Source: Saccoglossus kowalevskii
Taxonomy: Eukaryota > Hemichordata > Enteropneusta > Harrimaniidae
Assembly: GCF_000003605.2 (NCBI RefSeq)
Contig: NW_003109063.1
Span: forward strand, 1-61,167
Reading direction: 5' to 3'
Length of the DNA stretch: 61,167 nucleotides
Shown piece by piece: positions 7,718-18,108 of the stretch (its first letter is position 1; each line of letters begins with the position of its first letter). The position numbers were made by a program, and so were the translations under genes. The notes beneath the pieces were generated by a model, which saw only the letters and a list, made by a program, of their open reading frames with translations, ran no database searches and was not told where the DNA came from.

Positions 7718-7780
7718 AGCAGCGTGGCGCAGCGGAAGCGTGCTGGGCCCATAACCCTGGATCGAAACCAGGCGCTGCTA
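7718..7780 (+). pseudogene. Initiator tRNA-Met with 9-nt deletion, unit 13
   Basis: Carries the deletion of unit 12, plus the same 'gacgttttaaacc' 3' flank and 'attaagaatgac' spacer, so the two units are recent neighbours by duplication. CAT at 7750-7752. Confidence 0.88.
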
Positions 7781-7974
7781 TGAAATTGACGTTTTAAACC
7801 GTTAATTCTCAAACAACCTGTTGCTGCGAGTTATGTGCCTTAAAAGTTTGCTTTATTAATCCGGAACATTCGTGATTCGCAATCTGCCAAGCGTAACAAA
7901 TTAAGAATGACGAGTAAGTAGGTTGGCAATAACAATAATTATTAACTGGCGCAAAATTTGAGTTGCAAGTAACT

Positions 7975-8101
7975 GTCAGGATGGCCGAGCGGTCTAAGGC
8001 GCCAGACTCAAGGATTTGACACCTTGCCCTTATTTCAGGGTTATTTATGGGAGATTTCTGGTCCACGAATGTGGGCGTGGGTTCGAATCCCACTTCTGAC
8101 A
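7975..8101 (+). tRNA. tRNA-Leu-CAA: tRNA-Leu (CAA), unit 13
   Basis: Exact consensus; intron 8013-8055. Confidence 0.96.
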
Positions 8102-8311
8102 ATGTTATTTTACCTTTAGTAACTTAGCAAATTCTCGTCTAGTTTGTGCTCGATATGACATTTAATTTTCTTTGTGTTTAGTCGCGATTCAACATTGACA
8201 GTAGTTTCGTTTAGTTTCAATTTACAAATACTGAACCGAGATTACGCATTATATTTCATGACATTTACGATAAACTGGACTATTCATACAAGTTGCATAT
8301 TGCGGAATGTC

Positions 8312-8383
8312 AGCAGCGTGGCGCAGCGGAAGCGTGATGGGCCCATAACCCCGAGGTCCCTGGATCGAAACCAGGCGCTGCTA
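8312..8383 (+). tRNA. tRNA-iMet-CAT: initiator tRNA-Met (CAT), anticodon-stem variant, unit 14
   Basis: Anticodon 8344-8346. C26A and A41C break the two outer pairs of the anticodon stem; the three G:C pairs survive. Confidence 0.7.
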
Positions 8384-8577
8384 TGAAATTGAAATTTTTA
8401 ACCGTTAATTTTCAATAAACCTGTTGCTGCGAGTTATGTGCCTTAGAAGTTTGCTTTATTAATCCGGAACATTCGTGATTCGCCATCTGCCAAGCGTAAC
8501 AAATTATGAATGACGAGTAAGTAGGTTGGCAATAACAATAATTATTAACTGGCGCAAAATTTGAGTTGCAAGTAACT

Positions 8578-8704
8578 GTCATGATGGCCGAGCGGTCTAA
8601 GGCGCCAGACTCAAGGATTTGACACCTTGCCCTTATTTCAGGGATATTTATGGGAGATTTCTGGTCACCGAATGTGGGCGTGGGTTCGAATCCCACTTCT
8701 GACA
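8578..8704 (+). tRNA. tRNA-Leu-CAA: tRNA-Leu (CAA), GTCATGA variant, unit 14
   Basis: G5 is T, a T:C mismatch in the acceptor stem; intron 8616-8658 reads cagggatat; the variable arm reads tcaccg. Units 25 and 41 share all three. Confidence 0.8.
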
Positions 8705-8914
8705 ATGTTATTTTACCTTTAGTAACTTAGCAAATTCTCGCCTAGTTTGTGCTCGATATGACATTTAATTATCTTCGTGTTTAGTCGTGATTCAACATTG
8801 ACAGTAGTTTCGTTTAGTTTCAATTTACAAATACTGAACCGAGATTACGCATTATATTTCATGACATTTACGATAAACTGGACTATTCATACAAGTTGCA
8901 TACTGCAGAATGTC

Positions 8915-8986
8915 AGCAGCGTGGCGCAGCGGAAGCGTGCTGGGCCCATAACCCAGAGGTCCCTGGATCGAAACCAGGCGCTGCTG
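8915..8986 (+). tRNA. tRNA-iMet-CAT: initiator tRNA-Met (CAT), unit 15
   Basis: Anticodon 8947-8949. The only change is the discriminator base, A72G. Confidence 0.88.
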
Positions 8987-9180
8987 TGAAATTGAAGTTT
9001 TTAACCGTTAATTCTCAAACAACCTGTTGCTGCGAGTTATGTGCCTTAAAAGTTTGCTTTATTCATCCGCAACATCCGTGATTCGCAAAATGCCAAGCGT
9101 AACAAATTATAAATGACGAGTAAGTAGGTTGGCAATAACAATAATTATTAACTGGCGCAAAATTTGAGTTGCAAGTAACT

Positions 9181-9307
9181 GTCAGGATGGCCGAGCGGTC
9201 TAAGGCGCCAGACTCAAGGATTTGACACCTTGCCCTTATTTCAGGGTTATTTATGGGAGATTTCTGGTCCACGAATGTGGGCGTGGCTTCGAATCCCACT
9301 TCTGACA
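9181..9307 (+). tRNA. tRNA-Leu-CAA: tRNA-Leu (CAA), unit 15
   Basis: Intron 9219-9261. G53 is C (gtggcttcg): the last T-stem pair and the B box are damaged. Confidence 0.78.
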
Positions 9308-9517
9308 ATGTTATTTTACCTTTAGTAACTTAGCATATTCTCGCCTAGTTTGTGCTCGATATGACATTTAATTATCTTCGTGTTTAGTCGAGATTCAACA
9401 TTGACAGTAGTTTCGTTTAGTTTCAATTTACAAATACTGAACCGAGATTACGCATTATATTTCATGACATTTACGATAAACTGGACTATTCATACAAGTT
9501 GCATACTGCAGAATGTC

Positions 9518-9589
9518 AGCAGCGTGGCGCAGCGGAAGCGTGCTGGGCCCATAACCCAGAGGTCCCTGGATCGAAACCAGGCGCTGCTA
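9518..9589 (+). tRNA. tRNA-iMet-CAT: initiator tRNA-Met (CAT), unit 16
   Basis: Exact consensus; anticodon 9550-9552. Confidence 0.96.
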
Positions 9590-9783
9590 TGAAATTGAAG
9601 TTTTTAACCGTTAATTCTCAAACAACCTGTTGCTGCGAGTTATGTGCCTTAAAAGTTTGCTTTATTCATCCGAAACATTCGTGATTCGCAATCTGCCAAG
9701 CGCAACAAATTAAGAATGACGAGTAAGTAGGTTGGCAATAACAATAATTATTAACTGGCGCAAAATATGAGTTGTAAGTCGCT

Positions 9784-9910
9784 GTCAGGATGGCCGAGCG
9801 GTCTAAGGCGCCAGATTCAAGGATTTGATACCTTGCCCTTATTTCAGGGTTATTTGTGGGAGATTTCTGGTCCACGAATGTGGGCGTGGGTTCGAATCCC
9901 ACTTCTGACA
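9784..9910 (+). tRNA. tRNA-Leu-CAA: tRNA-Leu (CAA), unit 16
   Basis: C32T; intron 9822-9864 with gatacc and ttgtggg. The 5' flank is the 'gtcgct' subtype. Confidence 0.91.
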
Positions 9911-10120
9911 ATGTTATTTTACCTTTAGTAACTTAGCAAATTCTCGCCTAGTTTGTGCTCGATATGACATTTAATTATCTTCGTGTTTAGTCGTGATTCA
10001 ACATTGACAGTAGTTTCGTTTAGTTTCAATTTACAAATACTGAACCGAGATTACGCATTATATTTCATGACATTTACGATAAACTGGACTATTCATACAA
10101 GTTGCATATTGCAGAATGTC

Positions 10121-10192
10121 AGCAGCGTGGCGCAGCGGAAGCGTGCTGGGCCCATAACCCAGAGGTCCCTGGATCGAAACCAGGCGCTGCTA
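10121..10192 (+). tRNA. tRNA-iMet-CAT: initiator tRNA-Met (CAT), unit 17
   Basis: Exact consensus; anticodon 10153-10155; short terminator. Confidence 0.96.
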
Positions 10193-10386
10193 TGAAATTG
10201 AAGTTTTAAACCGTTAATTTTCGAACAACCTGTTGCTCCGAGTTATGTGCCTTAAAAGTTTGCTTTATTAATCCGGAACATTCGTGATTCGCAATCTGCC
10301 AAGCGCAACAAATTATGAATGACGAGTAAGTAGGTTGGCAATAACAATAATTATTAACTGGCGCAAAATTTGAGTTGCAAGTCGCT

Positions 10387-10513
10387 GTCAGGATGGCCGA
10401 GCGGTCTAAGGCGCCAGATTCAAGGATTTGACACCTTGCCCTTATTTCAGGGTTATTTGTGGGAGATTTCTGGTCTACGAATGTGGGCGTGGGTTCGAAT
10501 CCCACTTCTGACT
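10387..10513 (+). tRNA. tRNA-Leu-CAA: tRNA-Leu (CAA), discriminator variant, unit 17
   Basis: C32T, one variable-arm change (tctacg) and A73T (ctgact). A73 is a leucine identity base, so charging may suffer. Intron 10425-10467. Confidence 0.8.
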
Positions 10514-10723
10514 ATGTTATTTTATCTTTAGTAACTTAGCAAATTCTCGCCTAGTTTGTGCTCGATATGACATTTAATTATCTTAGTGTTTAGTCGTGAT
10601 TCAACATTGACAGTAGTTTCGTTTAGTTTCAATTTACAAATACTGAACCGAGATTACGCATTATATTTCATGACATTTACGATAAACTGGACTATTCATA
10701 CAAGTTGCATACTGCAGAATGTC

Positions 10724-10795
10724 AGCAGCGTGGCGCAGCGGAAGCGTGCTGGGCCCATAACCCAGAGGTTCCTGGATCGAAACCAGGCGCTGCTA
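10724..10795 (+). tRNA. tRNA-iMet-CAT: initiator tRNA-Met (CAT), unit 18
   Basis: Anticodon 10756-10758; C47T lies outside any stem. Confidence 0.94.
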
Positions 10796-10989
10796 TGAAA
10801 TTGAAGTTTTTAACCGTTAATTCTCAAACAACCTGTTGCTGCGAGTTATGTGCCTTAAAAGTTTGCTTTATTCATCCGGAACATTAGTGATTCGCAATCT
10901 GCCAAGCGTAACAAATTATGAATGACGAGTAAGTAGGTTGGCAATAACAATAATTATTAACTGGCGCAAAATTTGAGTTGCAAGTAACT

Positions 10990-11115
10990 GTCAGGATGGC
11001 CGAGCGGTCTAAGGCGCCAGACTCAAGGATTTGACACCTTGCCTTATTTCAGGGTTATTTATGGGAGATTTCTGGTCCACGAATGTGGGCGTGGGTTCGA
11101 ATCCCACTTCTGACA
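10990..11115 (+). tRNA. tRNA-Leu-CAA: tRNA-Leu (CAA), 42-nt intron, unit 18
   Basis: Exons match consensus. Intron 11028-11069 lacks one C of the CCC run, as in unit 65. Confidence 0.92.
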
Positions 11116-11325
11116 ATGTTATTTTACCTTTAGTAACTTAGCAAATTCTCGCCTAGTTTGTGCTCGATATGACGTTTAATTATCTTAGTGTTTAGTCGTG
11201 ATTCAACATTGACAGTAGTTTCGTTTAGTTTCAATTTACAAATACTGAACCGAGATTACGCATTATATTTCATGACATTTACGATAAACTGGACTATTCA
11301 TACAAGTTGCATACTGCAGAATGTC

Positions 11326-11397
11326 AGCAGCGTGGCGCAGCGGAAGCGTGCTGGGCCCATAACCCAGAGGTCCCTGGATTGAAACCAGGCGCTGCTA
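11326..11397 (+). tRNA. tRNA-iMet-CAT: initiator tRNA-Met (CAT), unit 19
   Basis: Anticodon 11358-11360; C55T in the T loop and B box (attgaaa), shared with unit 66. Confidence 0.86.
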
Positions 11398-11591
11398 TGA
11401 AATTGTAGTTTTTAACCGTTAATTCTCAAACAACCTGTTGCTGCGAGTTATGTGCCTTAAAAGTTTGCTTTATTCATCCGGAACATTAGTGATTCGCAAT
11501 CTGCCAAGCGTAACAAATTATGAATGACGAGTAAGTAGGTTGGCAATAACAATAATTATTAACTGGCGCAAAATTTGAGTTGCAAGTAACT

Positions 11592-11718
11592 GTCAGGATG
11601 GCCGAGCGGTCTAAGGCGCCAGACTCAAGGATTTGACACCTTGCCCTTATTTCAGGGTTATTTATGGGATATTTCTGGTCCACGAATGTGGGCGTGGGTT
11701 CGAATCCCACTTCTGACA
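11592..11718 (+). tRNA. tRNA-Leu-CAA: tRNA-Leu (CAA), unit 19
   Basis: Exons consensus; intron 11630-11672 ends gggatat instead of gggagat, which changes the -3 base that should pair with C32 (G to T). Confidence 0.86.
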
Positions 11719-11928
11719 ATGTTATTTTACCTTTAGTAACTTAGCAAATTCTCGCCCAGTTTGTGCTCGATATGACATTTAATTATCTTCGTGTTCAGTC
11801 GAGATTCAACATTGACAGTAGTTTCGTTTAGTTTCAATTTACAAATACTGAACCGAGATTACGCATTATATTTCATGACATTTACGATAAACTGGACTAT
11901 TCATACAAGTTGCATACTGTAGAATGTC

Positions 11929-12000
11929 AGCAGCGTGGCGCATCGGAAGCGTGCTGGGCCCATAACCCACAGGTCCCTGGATCGAAACCAGGCGCTGCTA
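11929..12000 (+). tRNA. tRNA-iMet-CAT: initiator tRNA-Met (CAT), unit 20
   Basis: Anticodon 11961-11963; G15T in the A box and G42C, which opens the outer anticodon-stem pair. Confidence 0.8.
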
Positions 12001-12084
12001 TGAAATTGAAGTTTTTAACCGTTAATTCTCAACAACCTGTTGCTGCGAGTTATGTGCCTTAAAAGTTTGCTTTATTCATCCGGA

Positions 12085-12180
12085 ACATGACTGATTCTCA
12101 ATCTGCCAAGCGTACGGATTATAAATGACGAGTAAATATGTTGGCATAACAATAACTTATTATCTGCCGCAAATTTGAGT
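12085..12180 (+). other. Diverged Met-to-Leu spacer
   Basis: This stretch has many substitutions and indels against the otherwise uniform spacer (for example acggatt, aaatatgttggcat, cttattatctgcc). It is the most diverged spacer in the left half of the window. No gene seen in it. Confidence 0.8.
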
Positions 12181-12191
12181 TGCAAGTAACT

Positions 12192-12320
12192 GTCAGGATG
12201 GCCGAGCGGTCTAATGTGCGCCAGACTCAAGGATTTGATACCTTGCCCTTATTTCAGGGTTATTTATGGGAGATTTCTGGTCCACGAATGTGGGCGTGGG
12301 TTCGAATCCTACTTCTGACC
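12192..12320 (+). tRNA. tRNA-Leu-CAA: tRNA-Leu (CAA), diverged, unit 20
   Basis: A 2-nt insertion in the D arm (ctaatgtgcgcc), a T-stem change (cctac) and A73C. Intron 12232-12274. The preceding spacer is also diverged. Confidence 0.65.
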
Positions 12321-12530
12321 ATGTTATTTTACCTTTAGTAACTTAGCAAATTCTCGCCTAGTTTGTGCTCGATATGACATTTAATTATCTTCGTGTTTAG
12401 TCGTGATTCAACATTGACAGTAGTTTCGTTTAGTTTCAATTTACAAATACTGAACCGAGATTACGCATTATATTTCATGACATTTACGATAAACTGAACT
12501 ATTCATACAAGTTGCATATTGCAGAATGTC

Positions 12531-12602
12531 AGCAGCGTGGCGCAGCGGAAGCGTGCTGGGCCCATAACCCAGAGGTCCCTGGATCGAAACCAGGCGCTGC
12601 TA
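12531..12602 (+). tRNA. tRNA-iMet-CAT: initiator tRNA-Met (CAT), unit 21
   Basis: Exact consensus; anticodon 12563-12565. Confidence 0.96.
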
Positions 12603-12796
12603 TGAAATTGAAGTTTTTAACCGTTAATTCTCAAACAACCTGTTGCTGCGAGTTATGTGCCTTAAAAGTTTGCTTTATTCATCCGGAACATTCGTGATTC
12701 GCAATCTGCCAAGCGTTAGAAATTATAAATGACGAGTAAGTAGGTTGGCAATAACAATAATTATTAACTGGCGCAAAATTTGAGTTGCAAGTAACT

Positions 12797-12923
12797 GTCA
12801 GGATGGCCGAGCGGTCTAAGGCGCCAGACTCAAGGATTTGACACCTTGCCCTTATTTCAGGGTTATTTATGGGAGATTTCTGGTCCACGAATGTGGGCGT
12901 GGGTTCGAATCCCACTTCTGACA
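12797..12923 (+). tRNA. tRNA-Leu-CAA: tRNA-Leu (CAA), unit 21
   Basis: Exact consensus; intron 12835-12877. Confidence 0.96.
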
Positions 12924-13133
12924 ATGTTATTTTACCTTTAGTAACTTAGCAAATTCTCGCCTAGTTTGTGCTCGATGTGACATTTGTTTATCTTAGTGTT
13001 TAGTCGTGATTCAACATTGACAGTAGTTTCGTTTAGTTTCAATTTACAAATACTGAACCGAGATTACGCATTATATTTCATGACATTTACGATAAACTGG
13101 ACTATTCATACAAGTTGCATACTGTAGAATGTC

Positions 13134-13205
13134 AGCAGCGTGGCGCAGCGGAAGCGTGCTGGGCCCATAACCCAGAGGTCCCTGGATCGAAACCAGGCGC
13201 TGCTA
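13134..13205 (+). tRNA. tRNA-iMet-CAT: initiator tRNA-Met (CAT), unit 22
   Basis: Exact consensus; anticodon 13166-13168. Confidence 0.96.
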
Positions 13206-13399
13206 TGAAATTGAAGTTTTTAACCGTTAATTCTCAAACAACCTGTTGCTGCGAGTTATGTGCCTTAAAAGTTTGCTTTATTCATCCGGAACATGAGTGA
13301 TTCGCAATCTGCCAAGCGTAACAAATTATAAATGACGAGTAAGTAGGTTGGCAATAACAATAATTATTAACTGGCGCAAAATTTGAGTTGCAAGTAACT

Positions 13400-13525
13400 G
13401 CCAGGATGGCCGAGCGGTCTAAGGCGCCAGACTCAAGGATTTGACACTTGCCCTTATTTCAGGGTTATTTATGGGAGATTTCTGGTCCACGAATGTGGGC
13501 GTGGGTTCGAATCCCACTTCTGACA
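13400..13525 (+). tRNA. tRNA-Leu-CAA: tRNA-Leu (CAA), unit 22
   Basis: T2C gives a C:A mismatch near the acceptor end; intron 13438-13479 is one base short (gacacttg), which removes a base of the anticodon-pairing CCTTG. Confidence 0.8.
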
Positions 13526-13735
13526 ATGTTATTTTACCTTTAGTAACTTAGCAAATTCTCGCCTAGTTTGTGCTCGATATGACATTTAATTATCTTCGTG
13601 TTTAGTCGTGATTCAACATTGACAGTAGTTTCGTTTAGTTTCAATTTACAAATACTGAACCGAGATTACGCATTATATTTCATGACATTTACGATAAACT
13701 GGACTATTCATACAAGTTGCATACTGTAGAATGTC

Positions 13736-13807
13736 AGCAGCGTGGCGCAGCGGAAGCGTGCTGGGCCCATAACCCAGAGGTCCCTGGATCGAAACCAGGC
13801 GCTGCTA
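13736..13807 (+). tRNA. tRNA-iMet-CAT: initiator tRNA-Met (CAT), unit 23
   Basis: Exact consensus; anticodon 13768-13770; short terminator. Confidence 0.96.
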
Positions 13808-14001
13808 TGAAATTGAAGTTTTAAACCGTTAATTCTCGAACAACCTGTTGCTCCGAGTTATGTGCCTTAAAAGTTTGCTTTATTAATCCGGAACATTCGT
13901 GATTCGCAATCTGCCAAGCGTAACAAATTATGAATGACGAGTAAGTAGGTTGGCAATAACAATAATTATTAACTGGCGCAAAATTTGAGTTGCAAGTAAC
14001 T

Positions 14002-14114
14002 GTCAGGATGGCCGAGCGGTCTAAGGATTTGACACCTTGCCCTTATTTCAGGGTTATTTATGGGAGATTTCTGGTCCACGAATGTGGGCGTGGGTTCGAA
14101 TCCCACTTCTGACA
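14002..14114 (+). pseudogene. tRNA-Leu pseudogene, 14-nt deletion, unit 23
   Basis: Same junction as unit 0; the anticodon is missing. As there, the next unit carries a truncated tRNA-Met. Confidence 0.92.
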
Positions 14115-14324
14115 ATGTTATTTTACCTTTAGTAACTTAGCAAATTCTCGCCTAGTTTGTGCTCGATATGACATTTAATTATCTTCGTGTTTAGTCGTGA
14201 TTCAACATTGACAGTAGTTTCGTTTAGTTTCAATTTACAAATACTGAACCGAGATTACGCATTATATTTCATGACATTTACGATAAACTGGACTATTCAT
14301 ACAAGTTGCATATTGAAGAATGTC

Positions 14325-14375
14325 AGCAGCGTGGCGCAGCGGAATCGTGCTGGGCCCATAACCCAGAGGTCCCTG
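14325..14375 (+). pseudogene. Truncated initiator tRNA-Met, unit 24
   Basis: Same break as unit 1, with G21T; the flank reads attagtaattcg, a change shared with unit 77 but not unit 1. Confidence 0.93.
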
Positions 14376-14486
14376 AAACATTAGTAATTCGCAATCTGCC
14401 AAGCGTAACAAATTATGAATGACTAGTAAGTAGGTTGGCAATAACAATAATTATTAACTGGCGCAAAATTTGAGTTGCAAGTAACT

Positions 14487-14613
14487 GTCAGGATGGCCGA
14501 GCGGTCTAAGGCGCCAGACTCAAGGATTTGACACCTTGCCCTTATTTCAGGGTTATTTATGGGAGATTTCTGGTCCACGAATGTGGGCGGGGGTTCGAAT
14601 CCCACTTCTGACA
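14487..14613 (+). tRNA. tRNA-Leu-CAA: tRNA-Leu (CAA), unit 24
   Basis: Intron 14525-14567. One T-stem change (ggggg for gtggg) gives a G:A mismatch. Confidence 0.85.
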
Positions 14614-14824
14614 ATGTTATTTTACCTTTAGTAACTTAGCAAATTCTCGCCTAGTTTGTGCTCGGATATGACATTTAATTATCTTAGTGTTTAGTCGTGA
14701 TTCAACATTGACAGTAGTTTCGATTAGTTTCAATTTACAAATACTGAACCGAGATTACGCATTATATTTCATGACATTTACGATAAACTGGACTATTCAT
14801 ACAAGTTGCATACTGCAGAATGTC

Positions 14825-14896
14825 AGCAGCGTGGCGCAGCGGAAGCGTGCTGGGCCCATAACCCAGAGGTCCCTGGATCGAAAACAGGCTCTGCTA
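14825..14896 (+). tRNA. tRNA-iMet-CAT: initiator tRNA-Met (CAT), unit 25
   Basis: Anticodon 14857-14859; C60A opens a T-stem pair and G66T an acceptor pair. Six-T terminator. Confidence 0.75.
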
Positions 14897-15091
14897 TGAA
14901 ATTGAAGTTTTTTAACCGTTAATTCTCAATAAACCTGTTGCTGCGAGTTATGTGCCTTAGAAGTTTGCTTTATTAATCCGGAACATTCGTGATTCGCAAT
15001 CTGCCAAGCGTAACAAATTATGAATGACGAGTAAGTAGGTTGGCAATAACAATAATTATTAACTGGCGCAAAATTTGAGTTGCAAGTAACT

Positions 15092-15218
15092 GTCATGATG
15101 GCCGAGCGGTCTAAGGCGCCAGACTCAAGGATTTGACACCTTGCCCTTATTTCAGGGATATTTATGGGAGATTTCTGGTCACCGAATGTGGGCGTGGGTT
15201 CGAATCCCACTTCTGACA
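15092..15218 (+). tRNA. tRNA-Leu-CAA: tRNA-Leu (CAA), GTCATGA variant, unit 25
   Basis: Same acceptor, intron (15130-15172) and variable-arm changes as units 14 and 41. Confidence 0.8.
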
Positions 15219-15428
15219 ATGTTATTTTACCTTTAGTAACTTAGCAAATTCTCGCCTAGTTTGTGCTCGATATGACATTTAATTATCTTCGTGTTTAGTC
15301 GTGATTCAACATTGACAGTAGTTTCGTTTAGTTTCAATTTACAAATACTGAACCGAGATTACGCATTATGTTTCATGACATTTACGATAAACTGGACTAT
15401 TCATACAAGTTGCATATTGCAGAATGTC

Positions 15429-15500
15429 AGCAGCGTGGCGCAGCGGAAGCGTGCTGGGCCCATAACCCAGAGGTCCCTGGATCGAAACCAGGCGCTGCTA
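15429..15500 (+). tRNA. tRNA-iMet-CAT: initiator tRNA-Met (CAT), unit 26
   Basis: Exact consensus; anticodon 15461-15463; short terminator. Confidence 0.96.
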
Positions 15501-15696
15501 TGAAATTGAAGTTTTAAACCGTTAATTCTCGAACAACCTGTTGCTCCGAGTTATGTGCCTTAAAAGTTTGCTTTATTAATCCGAAACATTCGTGATTCGC
15601 AATCTGCCAAGCGCAACAAATTATGAATGACGAGTAAGTAGGTTGGCAATAACAATAATTATTTAACTGGCGCAAAATTTTGAGTTGCAAGTAACT

Positions 15697-15826
15697 GTCA
15701 GATGGCTCGAGCGGTCTTAAGGCGCCAGATTCAAAGATTTGACATCTTTGCTCTTAATTTCAGGTTTATTTATGGGAGATTTCTGGTCCACGAATGAAGG
15801 CGTTGGTTTCGATCCCACTTCTGACA
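15697..15826 (+). pseudogene. Degenerate tRNA-Leu, unit 26
   Basis: About 130 nt with several small indels (gtcagatggctcgag, gtcttaagg), G37A beside the anticodon (attcaaag), an altered intron (catctttgctc), variable arm 'aatgaagg' and a damaged T arm (gttggtttcgatccc). Many of the indels are single bases in runs, so sequencing error may add to real decay. Confidence 0.7.
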
Positions 15827-16036
15827 ATGTTATTTTACCTTTAGTAACTTAGCAAATTCTCGCCTAATTTGTGCTCGATATGACATTTAATTATCTTCGT
15901 GTTTAGTCGTGATTCAACATTGACAGTAGTTTCGTTTAGTTTCAATTTACAAATACTGAACCGAGATTACGCATTATATTTCATGACATTTACGATAAAC
16001 TGGACTATTCATACAAGTTGCATATTGCAGAATGTC

Positions 16037-16108
16037 AGCAGCGTGGCGCAGCGGAAGCGTGCTGGGCCCATAACCCCGAGGTCCCTGGATCGAAACCAGG
16101 CGCTGCTA
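16037..16108 (+). tRNA. tRNA-iMet-CAT: initiator tRNA-Met (CAT), unit 27
   Basis: Anticodon 16069-16071; A41C (accccgagg) opens one anticodon-stem pair; same as unit 64. Confidence 0.82.
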
Positions 16109-16302
16109 TGAAATTGAAGTTTTTAACCGTTAATTCTCAAACAACCTGTTGCTGCGAGTTATGTGCCTTAAAAGTTTGCTTTATTCATCCGGAACATCCG
16201 TGATTCGCATTCTGCCAAGCGTAACAAATTATAAATGACGAGTAAGTAGGTTGGCAATAACAATAATTATTAACTGGCGCAAAATTTGAGTTGCAAGTAA
16301 CT

Positions 16303-16429
16303 GTCAGGATGGCCGAGCGGTCTAAGGCGCCAGACTCAAGGATTTGACACCTTGCCATTATTTCAGGGTTATTTATGGGAGATTTCTGGTCCACGAATGT
16401 GGGCGTGGGTTCGAATCCCACTTCTGACA
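16303..16429 (+). tRNA. tRNA-Leu-CAA: tRNA-Leu (CAA), unit 27
   Basis: Exons consensus; intron 16341-16383 with gccatta, as in units 62, 95 and 96. Confidence 0.94.
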
Positions 16430-16639
16430 ATGTTATTTTACCTTTAGTAACTTAGCAAATTCTCGCCTAGTTTGTGCTCGATATGACATTTAATTATCTT
16501 CGTGTTTAGTCGTGATTCAACATTGACAGTAGTTTCGTTTAGTTTCAATTTACAAATACTGAACCGAGATTACGCATTATATTTCATGACATTTACGATA
16601 AACTGGACTATTCATACAAGTTGCATATTGCAGAATATC

Positions 16640-16711
16640 AGCAGCGTGGCGCAGCGCCAGCGTGCTGAGGCCCATAACCCAGAGGTCCCTGGATCGAAAC
16701 AGGCGCTGCTA
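16640..16711 (+). tRNA. tRNA-iMet-CAT: initiator tRNA-Met (CAT), degenerate, unit 28
   Basis: Anticodon 16673-16675. D loop reads gcgccagcg (G18C, A19C, as in unit 63), one base is inserted in the anticodon stem (ctgagg) and one is lost from the T stem (aaacagg). Probably non-functional. Confidence 0.5.
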
Positions 16712-16904
16712 TGAAATTGAAGTTTTTAACCGTTAATTCTCAAACAACTGTTGCTGCGAGTTATGTGCCTTAAAAGTTTGCTTTATTCATCCGGAACATC
16801 CGTGATTCGCAAAATGCGAAGCGTAACAAATTATAAATGACGAGTAAGTAGGTTGGCAATAACAATAATTATTAAGTGGCGCAAAATTTGAGTTGCAAGT
16901 AACT

Positions 16905-17031
16905 GTCAGGATGGCCGAGCGGTCTAAGGCGCCAGACTCAAGGATTTGACACCTTGCCCTTATTTCAGGGTTATTTATGGGAGATTTCTGGTCCACGAAT
17001 GTGGGCGTGGGTTCGAATCCCACTTCTGACA
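16905..17031 (+). tRNA. tRNA-Leu-CAA: tRNA-Leu (CAA), unit 28
   Basis: Exact consensus; intron 16943-16985. Its terminator region reads 'tgttgttttgcc', still with TTTT. Confidence 0.96.
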
Positions 17032-17241
17032 ATGTTGTTTTGCCTTTAGTAACTTAGCAAATTCTCGCCTAGTTTGTGCTCGATATGACATTTAATTATC
17101 TTCGTGTTTAGTCGTGATTCAACATTGACAGTAGTTTCGTTTAGTTTCAATTTACAAATACTGAACCGAGATTACGCATTATATTTCATGACATTTACGA
17201 TAAACTGGACTATTCATACAAGTTGCATATTGCAGAATGTC

Positions 17242-17313
17242 AGCAGCGTGGCGCAGCGGAAGCGTGCTGGGCCCATAACCCAGAGGTCCCTGGATCGAAA
17301 CCAGGCGCTGCTA
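17242..17313 (+). tRNA. tRNA-iMet-CAT: initiator tRNA-Met (CAT), unit 29
   Basis: Exact consensus; anticodon 17274-17276. Confidence 0.96.
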
Positions 17314-17507
17314 TGAAATTGAAGTTTTTAACCGTTAATTCTCAAACAACCTGTTGCTGCGAGTTATGTGCCTTAAAAGTTTGCTTTATTCATCCGGAAC
17401 ATTCGTGATTCGCAATCTGCCAAGCGTAACAAATTATGAACGACGAGAAAGTAGGTTGGCAATAACAATAATTATTAACTGGCGCAAAATTTGAGTTGCA
17501 AGTAACT

Positions 17508-17634
17508 GTCAGGATGGCCGAGCGGTCTAAGGCGCCAGACTCAAGGATTTGACACCTTGCCCTTATTTCAGAGTTATTTATGGGAGATTTCTGGTCCACG
17601 AATGTGGGCGTGGGTTCGAATCCCACTTCTGACA
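17508..17634 (+). tRNA. tRNA-Leu-CAA: tRNA-Leu (CAA), unit 29
   Basis: Exons consensus; intron 17546-17588 with cagagtt. Confidence 0.94.
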
Positions 17635-17842
17635 ATGTTATTTTACCTTTAGTAACTTAGCAAATTCTCGCCTAGTTTGTTCTCGATATGACATTTAATT
17701 ATCTTCGTGTTTAGTCGTGATTCAACATTGACAGTAGTTTCGTTTAGTTTCAATTTAGAAATACTGAACCGAATACGCATTATATTTCATGACATTTACG
17801 ATAAACTGGACTATTCATACAAGTTGCATATTGCAGAATGTC

Positions 17843-17914
17843 AACAGCGTGGCGCAGTGGAAGCGTGCTGTGCCCATAACCCAGAGGTCCCTGGATCGAA
17901 ACCAGTCGCTGCTA
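17843..17914 (+). tRNA. tRNA-iMet-CAT: initiator tRNA-Met (CAT), degenerate, unit 30
   Basis: Anticodon 17875-17877. G2A (acceptor), C16T, G29T (breaks the G:C triplet of the anticodon stem) and G64T (T stem). Loss of a G:C pair there would weaken initiator identity. Confidence 0.6.
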
Positions 17915-18108
17915 TGAAATTGAAGTTTTAAACCGTTAATTCTCGAACAACCTGTTGCTCGGAGTTATGTGCCTTAAAAGTTTGCTTTATTTATCCGGAA
18001 CATTCGTGATTCGCAATCTGCCAAGCGTAACAAATTATGAATGACAAGTAAGTAGGTTGGCAATAACAATAATTATTAACTGGCGCAAAATTTGAGTTGC
18101 AAGTAACT

